Source: Rubrivirga sp. SAORIC476
GTDB lineage: Bacteria > Bacteroidota > Rhodothermia > Rhodothermales > Rubricoccaceae
Assembly (NCBI RefSeq): GCF_002283555.1
Contig: NZ_MVOI01000003.1
Span: forward strand, 270,536-334,535
Length of the DNA: 64,000 nucleotides
Direction: 5' to 3'
Under the pieces are notes generated by a model. That model did no database searches. It was not told the DNA's origin and saw nothing but the letters and a program-made list of their open reading frames with translations. Both the position numbers and the translations under genes were made by a program. Numbering within the stretch: the stretch's first letter is position 1; every line of letters begins with the position of its first letter. Below, in pieces: positions 1-10,749 of this stretch.

Positions 1-1542
1 GCCCGCTTCGGCATGCGCGGCGTCGTCAGCGACGCCTGGGCCGCCTGGCTCGGCAGCCACCTCCAGGACCCCGACGCCGCCGTCCGCCGCGCCGCCGCCT
101 ACGGCTTCACGCGCTCCCCGATGCCCGCCTGGGCCGGCCAAACCGACGCCATCCGCGCCGCCTTCGACGCCCTCCCCGGCGACCCCGCCCGCGCCGACCT
201 CGCCCGCGCCCTCCAGACCCTCGACGAGCCCGCCGACATCCCCCGCCTCGCCGACGCCCTCGCCACCGACCCCGACTGGCGGACCCGCGTCAGCGCCGCC
301 CGCGCCCTCGCCGAGGCCGACGGCGTAGAAGCCCGCGGCGCCCTCGCCCGCGCCGTCGACGACCCCAACCCCCACGTCGCCCAGACTGCCGCCGCCCTCT
401 TCGCCGACGCCGGCCCCACCCCCGACGCCCTCGACATCGCCCGCGCCGTCCTCGCCGACGACGACCGCCCCTGGCCCGTCCAGGCCGCCCTCCTGCCCGT
501 CCTCGCGCCCGCCCAGCCCGCCCTCGTCCTCGCCTGGGCCGACCGCCAGACCGACCCCTTCGCCCAGGCCGCCGCCCTCCGCGCCCTCGGCAGCACCGAC
601 GACGGCGCCGCCCTGACGCGCCTCTTCACCGACGCCCGCTCCGACGACACCCGCCTCGCCACCGCCGCCCTCGGCGCCCTCCGCGAGCGCTGGGAGAGCG
701 GCGGCTACGGCGCCCGCCGCTTCTACGAGGCCTACGCCCACGCCCTCCGCCGCGCCGACCTCGCCACCACCTCCGCCGCCGCCCCCGCCCTCGCCGACTC
801 CGCCTTCTGGCCCCTCGGCGCCGGCCCCCTCCTCCGCGAGGTCTACGCCACCCTGGAGGCCCCCACCGACGTCGAGCCGATGGCCGCCATCGTGCAGGCC
901 GTCGGCAAGGTGCGCGACGGCGGCGAGATCGACTTCCTCGTCGGGGTCGCCCTCGCCGGGCACCCCGTCCTCCGCCTCGCCGCCCGCGACGCCCTCAACG
1001 ACCGCCTGTCCGAAGGCGTCGACGTGGAGCTGTCCGGCGGCGGCACCCCCGGCACCACCAGCGTCGACTGGGTCCACCTCGCGCAGGTCGGCCGCCACCC
1101 GCGCCTCATCCTCGACACCGACCGCGGCACCGTGGTCCTCGAACTCGACACCGAGGCCGCCCCGCAGACCGTCCAGCGCATCACCACCACCGCCTCGCAG
1201 GGCCTCTACGACGGCGTCCCCTTCCACCGCGTCGTCGCCAACTTCGTCGTCCAGGGCGGCGACTACGCCCGCCGCGACGGCTACGGCGGCCCCGACACCG
1301 CCATCCGGAGCGAGTTCACGCGCCTCCGCTACGGCACCGGCACGCTCGGCATGGCCAGCTCCGGCAAGGACACCGAGGGCTCCCAGTTCTTCGTCACCCA
1401 CAGCCCCCAGCCCCACCTCGACGGCAGGTACACCGCCTTCGGGCAGGTCGTCGACGGCCAGGACGTGGTCGACCAGATTCTCCAGGGCGACGTCGTCCGG
1501 CGCGCACGCATCGTCCGCGATCCCACCGTCCCGAGGAGGTAA
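1..1542 (+). CDS. HEAT-repeat protein with C-terminal cyclophilin-type peptidyl-prolyl isomerase domain (5' truncated by window)
   Basis: The frame is open from base 1; the first ATG (13) lies inside a helical repeat with no signal peptide, so the true start is upstream. Counting from that ATG, residues about 15-345 are Ala/Asp/Leu-rich HEAT-like repeats. Residues about 360-505 form a cyclophilin domain, with the FHRVVANFVVQGGD block (about 404-417, holding the catalytic Arg) and GSQFFVTHSPQPHLDG (about 456-471). Cyclophilins catalyse cis-trans isomerisation of X-Pro bonds; the HEAT array presumably supplies a protein-binding scaffold. Codons up to about base 840 end almost only in C, then become mixed. 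It converges on the J-protein gene. Confidence 0.9.
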   Translation, partial: ARFGMRGVVSDAWAAWLGSHLQDPDAAVRRAAAYGFTRSPMPAWAGQTDAIRAAFDALPGDPARADLARALQTLDEPADIPRLADALATDPDWRTRVSAARALAEADGVEARGALARAVDDPNPHVAQTAAALFADAGPTPDALDIARAVLADDDRPWPVQAALLPVLAPAQPALVLAWADRQTDPFAQAAALRALGSTDDGAALTRLFTDARSDDTRLATAALGALRERWESGGYGARRFYEAYAHALRRADLATTSAAAPALADSAFWPLGAGPLLREVYATLEAPTDVEPMAAIVQAVGKVRDGGEIDFLVGVALAGHPVLRLAARDALNDRLSEGVDVELSGGGTPGTTSVDWVHLAQVGRHPRLILDTDRGTVVLELDTEAAPQTVQRITTTASQGLYDGVPFHRVVANFVVQGGDYARRDGYGGPDTAIRSEFTRLRYGTGTLGMASSGKDTEGSQFFVTHSPQPHLDGRYTAFGQVVDGQDVVDQILQGDVVRRARIVRDPTVPRR

Positions 1543-1556
1543 GTCAGAACCGGACG

Positions 1557-1571
1557 GTTTCGCATCGAAAC
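1557..1571. terminator. Short stem-loop between convergent genes
   Basis: GTTTCG-CAT-CGAAAC is a perfect 6-bp stem with a 3-nt loop in the 54-bp gap between two converging genes. There is no T-tract on either strand, so termination is inferred from position only. Confidence 0.35.
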
Positions 1572-1596
1572 GCCCGCCTTCCCTGCAGGAACGGCT

Positions 1597-2364
1597 CTAG
1601 GCCGTCAGTTGAGGCCGGATCAGGGAGGCGGCCCGCCCGGGCTCGCGGATCGGCAGGCGGTACAGGGTCGGCCCCGCGAACGCCTCCGCCGGGAGATGCG
1701 CCGACAGGCGACCGGCCGCGCGCGGCGACAGCACGAGGTCCAGCACCTGATCGCCCGGCGTCAGGTCGGTGATCTCCTCCCACTTCAGGACCACGTTCCA
1801 ACGCAGGTCGCGCAGCCCCTGCCAGTGGGTCTCCACCGCCCAGGCCTCATTCACGACCACGCGGAACGCGCGCCGGATCGCGTATGCTCCGAGCACCACG
1901 GCGACCAGCGGCGGCGCCCACATCGGCGCCACCCACTCCGTCACCACCCCGCTCAGCCCCACCGCGATGCCCGCCGTGAGGGCCGCCACGACCCCCACGA
2001 CCGCGTCCATCGACGTCAGCACCTCGCGGATCCGCTCCTCGCGCGGCTGGAGCAGCGGGATGCGGATGAGCTGCCAGCCCCGCCCGCCCTCACCACGGCG
2101 GCTGCGACGGCGCTCCGCCTCCTCGGCCGCCTTCTGCATCTGCGCGACCACCCGCTCGGTGTCGTAGCCCGCATCCGGGTCCTTCGTATCGAGTTGCTCG
2201 AACGCCTGCTTGACGGCCAGGAATCGCTCGCGCGCGACGGGGTCGCTGCCGTTGCGATCCGGGTGGTACTTCAAGGCGAGCCGCCGGTAGGCGCGGCGAA
2301 CGTCGTCGGGCGTCGCGTCCTCGGTCAGGCCGAGCACGTGAAACGGATTCGAGAGGATCGTCAT
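1597..2364 (-). CDS. Membrane-anchored J-domain (DnaJ-like) protein
   Basis: This is a 255-residue protein. Residues 6-70 are a J domain with the diagnostic HPD tripeptide at 34-36, which stimulates Hsp70 (DnaK) ATPase. There is no Gly/Phe region or zinc centre, so it is not DnaJ itself. A charged linker (about 70-110) is followed by two hydrophobic segments (about 122-168), suggesting it recruits DnaK at the inner membrane. The C-terminal 85 residues are unassigned. It is followed on the same strand, 78 bp upstream, by the PorD gene, so the two could be co-transcribed. Confidence 0.9.
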   Translation of the reverse strand: MTILSNPFHVLGLTEDATPDDVRRAYRRLALKYHPDRNGSDPVARERFLAVKQAFEQLDTKDPDAGYDTERVVAQMQKAAEEAERRRSRRGEGGRGWQLIRIPLLQPREERIREVLTSMDAVVGVVAALTAGIAVGLSGVVTEWVAPMWAPPLVAVVLGAYAIRRAFRVVVNEAWAVETHWQGLRDLRWNVVLKWEEITDLTPGDQVLDLVLSPRAAGRLSAHLPAEAFAGPTLYRLPIREPGRAASLIRPQLTA

Positions 2365-2442
2365 GAAGGCGAGGGCGAGTCCCTCGTCCCCTAGACAGAA
2401 CCATGCCAGCCCGCCCGCAGGGAGCCATGCAGCCCCACTCGG

Positions 2443-3354
2443 CTACCGGGAGTTGACCAACCCGTCGTATGTCCCGATGTGCGCCGGGTCCATCTCGGTC
2501 AGCATCGCGTACGCCTCGTTGCGCTGCGGCGCGTCGAGCATCAGCGACACGATCTCCTGGTACTTGGCCCCGAAGAAGACGTCGGTGACGTAGCGGCGGC
2601 GGTTGTTCTGGAGGTAGAGCTCGTGGAGCGCGGAGAGCGTCTCCAGGGCGTCCACCCAGGCCTGCTCGGGCTCCACCACGAAGTGGTCCAGCACCGTGAA
2701 GTGGTAGTCGTACTGCGCCTGGCGGACGGGCGCGAACACCGGGTCCAGCAGCTCCTGCGCGAGCGTGAACCGGGAGCGGTCCTCGATGCCCTGCCCGAAC
2801 CAGCCGCGGCCGGGCGTGCCCGCCTCGGTGGCGCGCGACAGCTCCGCGATGCGGAAGGCCCGCTCGTAGAACCGCGTGCCGCCAAACGCCTCGAACGTGT
2901 CGTAGTCGTACCCGAGGATCATGTTGGCGTAGAAGTCCAGCACCGACGTGAGCGCGTCGAACCGGTTCGGGTCGTAGATCAGGTTCTGGCCACGCGCGTA
3001 GCTGAAGAGCCAGTCCGTGTCGGACGCGCGGAAGGTGGTCGTCCGCTGGGCGGTACCGTAGATCGGGCGGCTGGCCTGCACCACGATCTGCGCCCGGAAC
3101 GCCGTCTGCGAGAGCGCCTCGGTGAACGTCACCTGGAACTGGCAGTCGATCCGCTCCTCGGGCCGGAACACGTCGTCGGTCCACGCGCGGCCGTTGAGGT
3201 AGCGGAAGAGCTCCTCCCGGAACTCGTCCAGGAAGCCGAACTCGGTGCCCGTGATGGCCTCGCGGTTGAGGGTGACCTGGCAGTTGAGCTCCTGCGCGTG
3301 GACCGCCGGCAGCGCGGTGAGGGCGAGGACAATCAGGAGGGCAAATCGGCGCAC
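2443..3354 (-). CDS. porD: DUF4835 / type IX secretion PorD-like protein
   Basis: This 303-residue protein has a clear signal peptide (MRRFALLIVLALTALPAVHA, then QELNCQV). The body matches the DUF4835 (PorD) pattern as I know it: an early conserved Cys, a region starting 'RPIYG', FYANMILGYDYDTFEAFGG in the middle and a C-terminal stretch on resolving a cell/time step ('LTEMDPAHIGTYDGL'). In Bacteroidota PorD is a periplasmic/outer-membrane accessory protein associated with type IX secretion; its exact role is not established. It is transcribed divergently from the PorV-like barrel gene across 92 bp. Confidence 0.85.
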   Translation of the reverse strand: MRRFALLIVLALTALPAVHAQELNCQVTLNREAITGTEFGFLDEFREELFRYLNGRAWTDDVFRPEERIDCQFQVTFTEALSQTAFRAQIVVQASRPIYGTAQRTTTFRASDTDWLFSYARGQNLIYDPNRFDALTSVLDFYANMILGYDYDTFEAFGGTRFYERAFRIAELSRATEAGTPGRGWFGQGIEDRSRFTLAQELLDPVFAPVRQAQYDYHFTVLDHFVVEPEQAWVDALETLSALHELYLQNNRRRYVTDVFFGAKYQEIVSLMLDAPQRNEAYAMLTEMDPAHIGTYDGLVNSR

Positions 3355-3446
3355 GTCGGGGATTGCAGGCGGTCGCGTATGTTTCAGCTATCGCGCCCTA
3401 AGGTACGGGGCTCGGACGTCCGCTCGAACGTCGACCGACGGCAATT

Positions 3447-4277
3447 ATGCGCGCCCTCCGCCTCCTCGCCGCCCTCCTCACGCTCGCCGCGCCGGCGGCC
3501 CAGGCCCAACTCGCCGAAGGCGGGGCCCGCGTGCTCGGCCTCGGCCGCGCCGGGGTCGCCCTCGGCGGCGACGCCTGGGGCCACACCAACCCGGCCGCGT
3601 GGGCCGGGCTCGCCGAGGGCCGCGCCGCCCTCCAGGCCAGCCAGGCGTTCGGCCTCAGCGAGCTTCGCCTCGGCGCCCTCACCGCCGCCCTCCCGACGCC
3701 CGTCGGCACCGCGGCCCTCCACGCGCGGACGTACGGGTTCTCGGAGCGCCGCGAGACGCGCGTCGTCGTCGGGCTGGGCCGCGCGCTGCCGCTCAGCGTG
3801 ACGCGGCGCCTGGACGTGGGGCTGGCGGTGGGCCTGGAGAGCGCGGCCACGGAGGGCTACGCCAGCCAGACGGCGGTGCTGGTGCACGCGGGCGTCCAGG
3901 GCGAGGTGCTGCCGGGCCTCCGCGGCGGGCTGGCCGCCCGCAACCTGCTCGGCCTCGGCCTGGGCGACACCGCCGACCTCGCCCGCTCTGCGTCGACGGT
4001 CCCCGGCCTGACCGTCGGGCTGGCCTACACGCCCTCGGAGCGCGCCACGCTCGTGCTCGACGCCGACCAGGACCTCGACTTCGGCCTCTCCGTTCGCGGC
4101 GGCGCCGAGGTGCAGGTGGTCGACGCGCTCGCCCTCCGCGTCGGCGTCTCGTCGGCGCCGGTGCGCTACGCGTTCGGGGCAGGCGTCCGGGCCGGGCCGC
4201 TCCGCGCCGACCTCGCCGTCGAGTCCCACGAGACCCTCGGGCTGACGCCCGCCGTCGGGGTCGAGATCGGGTTTTAG
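3447..4277 (+). CDS. PorV/PorQ-like outer-membrane beta-barrel protein
   Basis: This 276-residue protein has a signal peptide (about 1-21, ending AAQAQ). The N-terminus 'ARVLGLGRAGVALGGDAWGHTNPA' is the typical opening of FadL-like PorV/PorQ/UPF0164 barrels, in which the Asn-Pro-Ala loop follows the first strand. The rest is alternating short strands ending in 'PAVGVEIGF', a C-terminal beta strand with terminal Phe as in outer-membrane barrels. The family includes type IX secretion shuttle (PorV) and C-terminal-domain binding (PorQ) proteins. Which one this is cannot be told. The start ATG lies in 'ggcaattATG'. The next gene begins 1 bp after its stop. Confidence 0.8.
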   Translation: MRALRLLAALLTLAAPAAQAQLAEGGARVLGLGRAGVALGGDAWGHTNPAAWAGLAEGRAALQASQAFGLSELRLGALTAALPTPVGTAALHARTYGFSERRETRVVVGLGRALPLSVTRRLDVGLAVGLESAATEGYASQTAVLVHAGVQGEVLPGLRGGLAARNLLGLGLGDTADLARSASTVPGLTVGLAYTPSERATLVLDADQDLDFGLSVRGGAEVQVVDALALRVGVSSAPVRYAFGAGVRAGPLRADLAVESHETLGLTPAVGVEIGF

Positions 4278-4278
4278 G

Positions 4279-6561
4279 ATGGCCCGCGCACAGTACAGAG
4301 GATGGGAGTGGGCCGTGCGTGTTGCGGATCGTGTGGTGTGCCGTGGGGGATGCGGGTCGGGCGGCGAGACACGGAGCACGAACCACGCGACGCGACTGCT
4401 CTCCCTCGCCGCGCTCCTCACGCTCCCCGCGGCGGCCCAGGTCCCCGCCGACACCCTCGGCACATCCACCGAGGCGGAGGCCCAGTTCGAGGCGCTCGTC
4501 GAGGACGACCTCGCCGGCGACCCCACCGAGCTGCTCGAACTCCTCGAATCACTCCGTGCCGACCCGCTCGACGTCAACACGGCGACGGCGGAGGAGCTGG
4601 CGCAGGTGCCCGCACTCGGCGCCGTGCTGGGGGCCGCCATCGTCCGCTACCGCGCCGCGACGGGCCCGTTCACGTCCCTCCCCGGCCTCCGCCAGGTCGA
4701 CGGCGTCACGGCGGACGCCTACCTCGACGCACGCCCCTACCTCACCATCGGCCCGACGCTCGACACGGTCGCCCGGCCCGCCTCGGGCTTCCCAGCGGCC
4801 CCCTCGCTGCGGACCGTCCTCGGCAACCTCCGCGTCACGGGTACGCAGCGGCTCCAGCGGCGGCTGGACCTGGGCGTCGGGTACGAGGGGCCGGACTCGA
4901 CGCGCGCCTACCTGGGCTCCCCGGAGCGCATCTACACGCGCGTCCAGGCCACGTACCGGCGGCAGGTGTCGGTCAACGTAACCCTCGAAAAGGACCCCGG
5001 CGAGCCGTTCCGCTTCGACGGCGCCACCAACACCTACGGCTACGATTACCAGAGCGCCCACGTCGCCCTGCTCGACGCCGGCCGCATCGACGCGCTCGTC
5101 CTCGGCGACTTCTCGGCCCAGTTCGGGCAAGGGCTCGCGCTGTGGCGAGCGTCGGGCTTCGGCAAGGGGCCGGACGCGACCGGCGGGCCACTCCGCAGCG
5201 GGCGCGGCATCCGCCCCTACGGCTCCGTCGACGAGAACAACTTCTTCCGCGGCGCGGCGCTGTCGGTGGGCGTGGTGCCGGGCGTCTACGTGTCGGCCTT
5301 CGCCAGCCGCCGCGCGCTCGACGCGAGCGTGTTCACGCCCGACACCACCGACCTCGGCGACCCCGACCTCCCGCCCGGTGCCTTCGACAGCGTCGTCACC
5401 AGCCTCGGCGCCGACGGCCTCCACCGGACCGACCGCGAGCTGGCCCGCAAGGACGCGCTCGACGAGACGCTCGTCGGCGGCGGGGCCGAGTATCGGATCA
5501 CCAACGGGAGCGTCGAGGGCCGCGCGGGCGTCGTCGCGACGCGGTCGTCGTTCGGGACGCCCCTCGCAGCGGGCAGCCGGCCGGACGAGCTGTTCGACTT
5601 CGCGGGCACCGAGGCGACCGTCGTGAGCGCCTACGCGGACGCCAAGACGCGCGCCGGGCTGGCCTTCGGCGAGGTCGCCCGCGGGCCGACCGGCGGCATC
5701 GGGGCCGTCGGCGGCGTCGGCATCGACCTCGGCCAGGGCGCAGACCTGCTCGTCATCGGGCGGAGCTACTCGCCGGAGACCGTCAGCCTTCACGGCTACC
5801 CGTTCGGCGAGCGCAACGGCGTCGGGCGCAACGAGCGCGGGCTGTACGTCGGCGCCACCGTCACGCCGTCGCGGTCGTGGACCGTCAACGCCTACGTCGA
5901 CCAGTACCGCTTCCCGTTCCTCCGCTTCAACGTGCCGCGGCCGAGCCGGGGGCAGGAGGCGCTGCTGCACGTCGAGCACCGCCCGAGCCGCTTCGCCCGC
6001 CTCACCCTCCAGGCGCGGACCGAGACGCGGGAGACGGCCATCGACGTGCCCAACACGGTGCCGGGCTCGGTCGTCGGCGGGCTGGCCGAGCAGACCCGCC
6101 AGACGCTCCGACTCCAGGGCGAGTGGGACGCCAGCCGCCGCCTCCGCCTGCGGACCCGCGTGGAGGGCTCCCGCTACCTCCCCCCGGATCCCGAGGTCGC
6201 AGATCCCGCTCGCGGGGCGGCCGACCAGTTCGGCTCGCTGATCTACCAGGACGCCCGCTGGCGCCCCCTCCCCTGGCTCCGCGCCGACGCCCGCCTGACG
6301 CTCTTCGACACCGACGGGTACGACGCGCGCCTCTACGCCTTCGAGAACGACCTCACGGGCGTCTTCGCCATCCCGGCGCTCTCGGGCCGCGGCGCCCGCG
6401 TCTACGTCCTGCTCGCCGCCACGCCCGCCGAGGGCGTGACCGTCCAGGCCAAGCTGGCCACGACGTGGTTGCGCCGCGTCAACCGCATCGGATCGGGGCC
6501 GAACGCCGTCGACGGCCAGCGGGTGTCCGACCTCGGCCTGCAGGTGCGCGTCCGCATGTGA
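4279..6561 (+). CDS. Helix-hairpin-helix (ComEA-like) protein fused to an outer-membrane beta-barrel
   Basis: From the ATG at 4279 the protein has 760 residues, but residues 1-38 do not resemble an export signal, whereas residues 39-53 (LLSLAALLTLPAAAQ) do. An internal GTG near 4336 may be the real start. After an acidic linker, residues about 95-155 carry two helix-hairpin-helix motifs of ComEA type ('DVNTATAEELAQVPALG', 'FTSLPGLRQVDGV'). The remaining 600 residues look like a large beta-barrel, with repeated aromatic/Gly strands and a final LGLQVRVRM. ComEA domains bind DNA in competence systems; here the motif sits at or outside the outer membrane. It probably shares a transcript with the PorV-like gene. 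Confidence 0.85.
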   Translation: MARAQYRGWEWAVRVADRVVCRGGCGSGGETRSTNHATRLLSLAALLTLPAAAQVPADTLGTSTEAEAQFEALVEDDLAGDPTELLELLESLRADPLDVNTATAEELAQVPALGAVLGAAIVRYRAATGPFTSLPGLRQVDGVTADAYLDARPYLTIGPTLDTVARPASGFPAAPSLRTVLGNLRVTGTQRLQRRLDLGVGYEGPDSTRAYLGSPERIYTRVQATYRRQVSVNVTLEKDPGEPFRFDGATNTYGYDYQSAHVALLDAGRIDALVLGDFSAQFGQGLALWRASGFGKGPDATGGPLRSGRGIRPYGSVDENNFFRGAALSVGVVPGVYVSAFASRRALDASVFTPDTTDLGDPDLPPGAFDSVVTSLGADGLHRTDRELARKDALDETLVGGGAEYRITNGSVEGRAGVVATRSSFGTPLAAGSRPDELFDFAGTEATVVSAYADAKTRAGLAFGEVARGPTGGIGAVGGVGIDLGQGADLLVIGRSYSPETVSLHGYPFGERNGVGRNERGLYVGATVTPSRSWTVNAYVDQYRFPFLRFNVPRPSRGQEALLHVEHRPSRFARLTLQARTETRETAIDVPNTVPGSVVGGLAEQTRQTLRLQGEWDASRRLRLRTRVEGSRYLPPDPEVADPARGAADQFGSLIYQDARWRPLPWLRADARLTLFDTDGYDARLYAFENDLTGVFAIPALSGRGARVYVLLAATPAEGVTVQAKLATTWLRRVNRIGSGPNAVDGQRVSDLGLQVRVRM

Positions 6562-6589
6562 CCGCCCCTCCTCGGCGCCGAGGCGGACG
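6562..6589. terminator. Palindromic 3'-end element (CCTCGGCGCCGAGG)
   Basis: A perfect 14-bp palindrome at 6570-6583 starts 9 bp after a stop codon and lies between converging genes. It belongs to the window-wide CCTCGG/CCGAGG family. No T-tract. Confidence 0.5.
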
Positions 6590-6592
6590 GGG

Positions 6593-8677
6593 TCAGCGGA
6601 CGACCACGACGCGCACGGACCGGCTCGCCGCCGCCGTCCAGACGCGGAGCACGTAGACGCCCGGCGCCACGTCCGACGTAGTCCACTCGACCTCGTGGTG
6701 CCCGGCCGCGAGCGTCCGGCCGGACACGAGCCGGGCGACCTCGCGACCCGTCACGCTGTAGACCGCCGCCGTCACCGACGCCGAACGCGCGAGGTCGATT
6801 CCGAACCCGGCCCGGCCTCGAACCGGATGCGGCACGGGGGGCGACACGCGCAGCGCCGTCGCTTCGGGCGTCCCTTCCACCGCGACCGGCAGCACGTAGG
6901 CGGGGGCGTAGGTCTGCGTGACGTGGGGACTGCTTCGGAGGGCGCCCAGCGGCGTCATGCCGGTGCCGTCGTTGGCCGCCTCGCTCCCGACGGACACGAT
7001 GTGGTAGTAGTACGGTACACTGAGGACCACATCCGTGTCGTCGAAGGAGGTGTCGGTGGCCCCGGCGCTGTGGACCCGCGTGTAGGCGGAATTGTAGCCG
7101 CCTTCCGTCCGGAAAATGTCGTACCCCGCGGCCCCCTCGGAGGGCGTCCACTCGAGGTGGAGGCGTCCTGCCCCGCTGGACACCGAGAACGCGGCCGGAG
7201 GCGCGGGGGCCATCGGAATCGCGTAGCCCGCGTCGTAGGTGGCGAGGGCCCGGCGGAAAGTCTGGAACAGCGAGTCGCGACTCGTGAACACCCACTCGTT
7301 CTTGGTCTTCGTGTCCCCGGCGTACACCAGCCCCGCCCCGGCGTCGTTGCCCGACGCCTTGAACGCTGCCCCGATGGCCTCGTTCGCCTCGCGGCTCAGC
7401 CCCCCCGCCGCCTCCGCCACGACGATCCGCACACTCTCGCCCGGCGCCAGCGTGTACGGGCCGTAGCCGTTGGTGAACGAAAACCCGCCGGAACTCCCCT
7501 GCGAGGGGTCCCGCGTCGGGCTCAGGAACCTCGGCATGCCAGTCGGCTCGACGGTCGTCGCATGGCGCGGCTGATGACCGCTCGTCATGAGCGCATACTC
7601 GGCCGCCATCTTGGCCGCGTCGGTCGCGTCGTTGGTCGAGAAGAGCGGGTCGTCGGACTGGACCGCCCGCGTCGTCGACGGCTGCGACGGGTCGTCGGTG
7701 GCATCGGTGGCGGACGCGTCGGCGTGAAGCGTGACGACGCCCGCGAACGGACTGGCCGTCAACCGGCCGAGCGTGTCCGAGGACGCGATGTTGATCGCCG
7801 GGAATTGTGCCGAGGCTCCGAGGTTGTCGTACGGCAGGGAGGTTCCGGGGAAGTAGCCGTGCCAGGCGAACTGCGCCCGGAACTGCTCGTCGGCGGGGTC
7901 GGGCTGCGGCTGGCTCGCGCCCAGGCCGTCGCCCCGGGCGTCGTTCATCGTGTTCTTGCCCCAGCCCGTCGGGTTGCCCACCAGGTACCGGGCCTCCGCA
8001 GCGATCGCGAGCCGGGCGAGCGTGAACAGCGTGACCCCCTGGAGGGTCTGGCCCGGCAACTCAATGTCGGCGTCGCCGTCGGCGTTGCCCGTGTTGGTCA
8101 GGACGTACTCGATGACGTGGAAGTCGTCGTGGGACGGCTGGCTGAACTGGTAGACCCGCCGCTCCATCGTGAGGCCCAGCAGCGTGTGGACGCGCGTGAC
8201 GAGCATCACGTCCGACGGGATCGAGGGGTCCACGCGGTCGGGGCGCATCCGGGCCGGGGCCAACGTCGCCTCCCCGTTCACCGTGACCACGGGCAGGCTC
8301 CATCTCGTCACCAGTTCGAACAGGTCGGGGAAGACCTCGCCCACCCCGGTCACGCGAGGCCCCACGTGGACGACGCGGACCGGAAAGGCGTCCCCGCCGT
8401 CCGGGTCGGCGACGTTCAGCGCGCCGATCCACAGGCCTTTCGACACCTGCATGTCCGTGTGCGGGTACCGGCCCGGCCAGCGCCACCCGAACTGCTGGGC
8501 GTTCTCGAAGCACTCCTCACACTCGGCGCCCGCCGCGGAGTACCAGTTGTGGAGGTCGCCTGCCGAGACCCACCGCGTCTCGAACTGGGCATGCGCGCCC
8601 GTGGCGAGCCCCGCAGACAGAGCGATCGCCAGCACGAGGCGCGGGGCGTGCCGCCACACGGAGGAAGGACGAAACAT
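6593..8677 (-). CDS. Secreted surface protein with fibronectin-III-like and C-terminal sorting domain
   Basis: Starting at the ATG 8675-8677 this encodes 694 residues with a signal peptide (MFRPSSVWRHAPRLVLAIAL... ending AHAQ). A longer frame upstream is rejected because it precedes the signal peptide. The body has many Asp/Thr-rich segments with no catalytic motif I recognise. Residues about 490-570 form a fibronectin-III-like fold ('LHLEWTPSEGAAGYDIFR'). The last 85 residues carry the Rhodothermota/Bacteroidota FlgD-like sorting pattern ('AAVYSVTGREVARLV', 'WTTSDVAPGVYVLRV'), which directs type IX export and surface attachment. Function beyond surface display is unknown. Confidence 0.85.
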   Translation of the reverse strand: MFRPSSVWRHAPRLVLAIALSAGLATGAHAQFETRWVSAGDLHNWYSAAGAECEECFENAQQFGWRWPGRYPHTDMQVSKGLWIGALNVADPDGGDAFPVRVVHVGPRVTGVGEVFPDLFELVTRWSLPVVTVNGEATLAPARMRPDRVDPSIPSDVMLVTRVHTLLGLTMERRVYQFSQPSHDDFHVIEYVLTNTGNADGDADIELPGQTLQGVTLFTLARLAIAAEARYLVGNPTGWGKNTMNDARGDGLGASQPQPDPADEQFRAQFAWHGYFPGTSLPYDNLGASAQFPAINIASSDTLGRLTASPFAGVVTLHADASATDATDDPSQPSTTRAVQSDDPLFSTNDATDAAKMAAEYALMTSGHQPRHATTVEPTGMPRFLSPTRDPSQGSSGGFSFTNGYGPYTLAPGESVRIVVAEAAGGLSREANEAIGAAFKASGNDAGAGLVYAGDTKTKNEWVFTSRDSLFQTFRRALATYDAGYAIPMAPAPPAAFSVSSGAGRLHLEWTPSEGAAGYDIFRTEGGYNSAYTRVHSAGATDTSFDDTDVVLSVPYYYHIVSVGSEAANDGTGMTPLGALRSSPHVTQTYAPAYVLPVAVEGTPEATALRVSPPVPHPVRGRAGFGIDLARSASVTAAVYSVTGREVARLVSGRTLAAGHHEVEWTTSDVAPGVYVLRVWTAAASRSVRVVVVR

Positions 8678-8681
8678 GAGT

Positions 8682-8693
8682 CGACATATGTCG
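8682..8693. promoter_or_regulatory. Perfect 12-bp palindrome CGACATATGTCG before the surface-protein start
   Basis: The palindrome lies 5-16 bp upstream of the start codon of the leftward surface-protein gene, where a repressor or ribosome-access element would act. It may be chance; no second copy was noticed. Confidence 0.3.
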
Positions 8694-8760
8694 GAAATGG
8701 AGCCAGAGTGTACCCCACCTCGACACCGTCCCACCTCCACTTCTGCTCCCCCCTCCCGCC

Positions 8761-8772
8761 CTCGGCGCCGAG
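8761..8772. repeat. Palindrome CTCGGCGCCGAG in divergent intergenic region
   Basis: This is a 12-bp perfect palindrome with the same core as the 3'-end elements, but located in the 164-bp gap between divergently transcribed genes. Confidence 0.4.
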
Positions 8773-8841
8773 AGGAACGAGGCGGCTGTGAGGAAGCGCG
8801 AGAGGGTGAACCCGGGTACGAGGTGGGCGCGTTCAGGCGCC

Positions 8842-10650
<1,809 letters not shown>

Positions 10651-10722
10651 CGTGCGGCAACGCCGGGCGCAGTGCCTGGGACAATCCGGCGTCCCCGGCG
10701 TCGTTCGCGTCCTGTCCCCGGC

Positions 10723-10729
10723 TAGCTTG
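10723..10729 (+). promoter_or_regulatory. TAnnTT promoter -7-like element (TAGCTTG)
   Basis: TAGCTTG ends 20 bp before the GTG start of the DUF4175 gene; TTCG about 19 bp further upstream could be a poor -33 element. It fits the Bacteroidota consensus TAnnTTTG with one base missing. Confidence 0.35.
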
Positions 10730-10749
10730 CCGCCCCCACTGGTCCCGTC

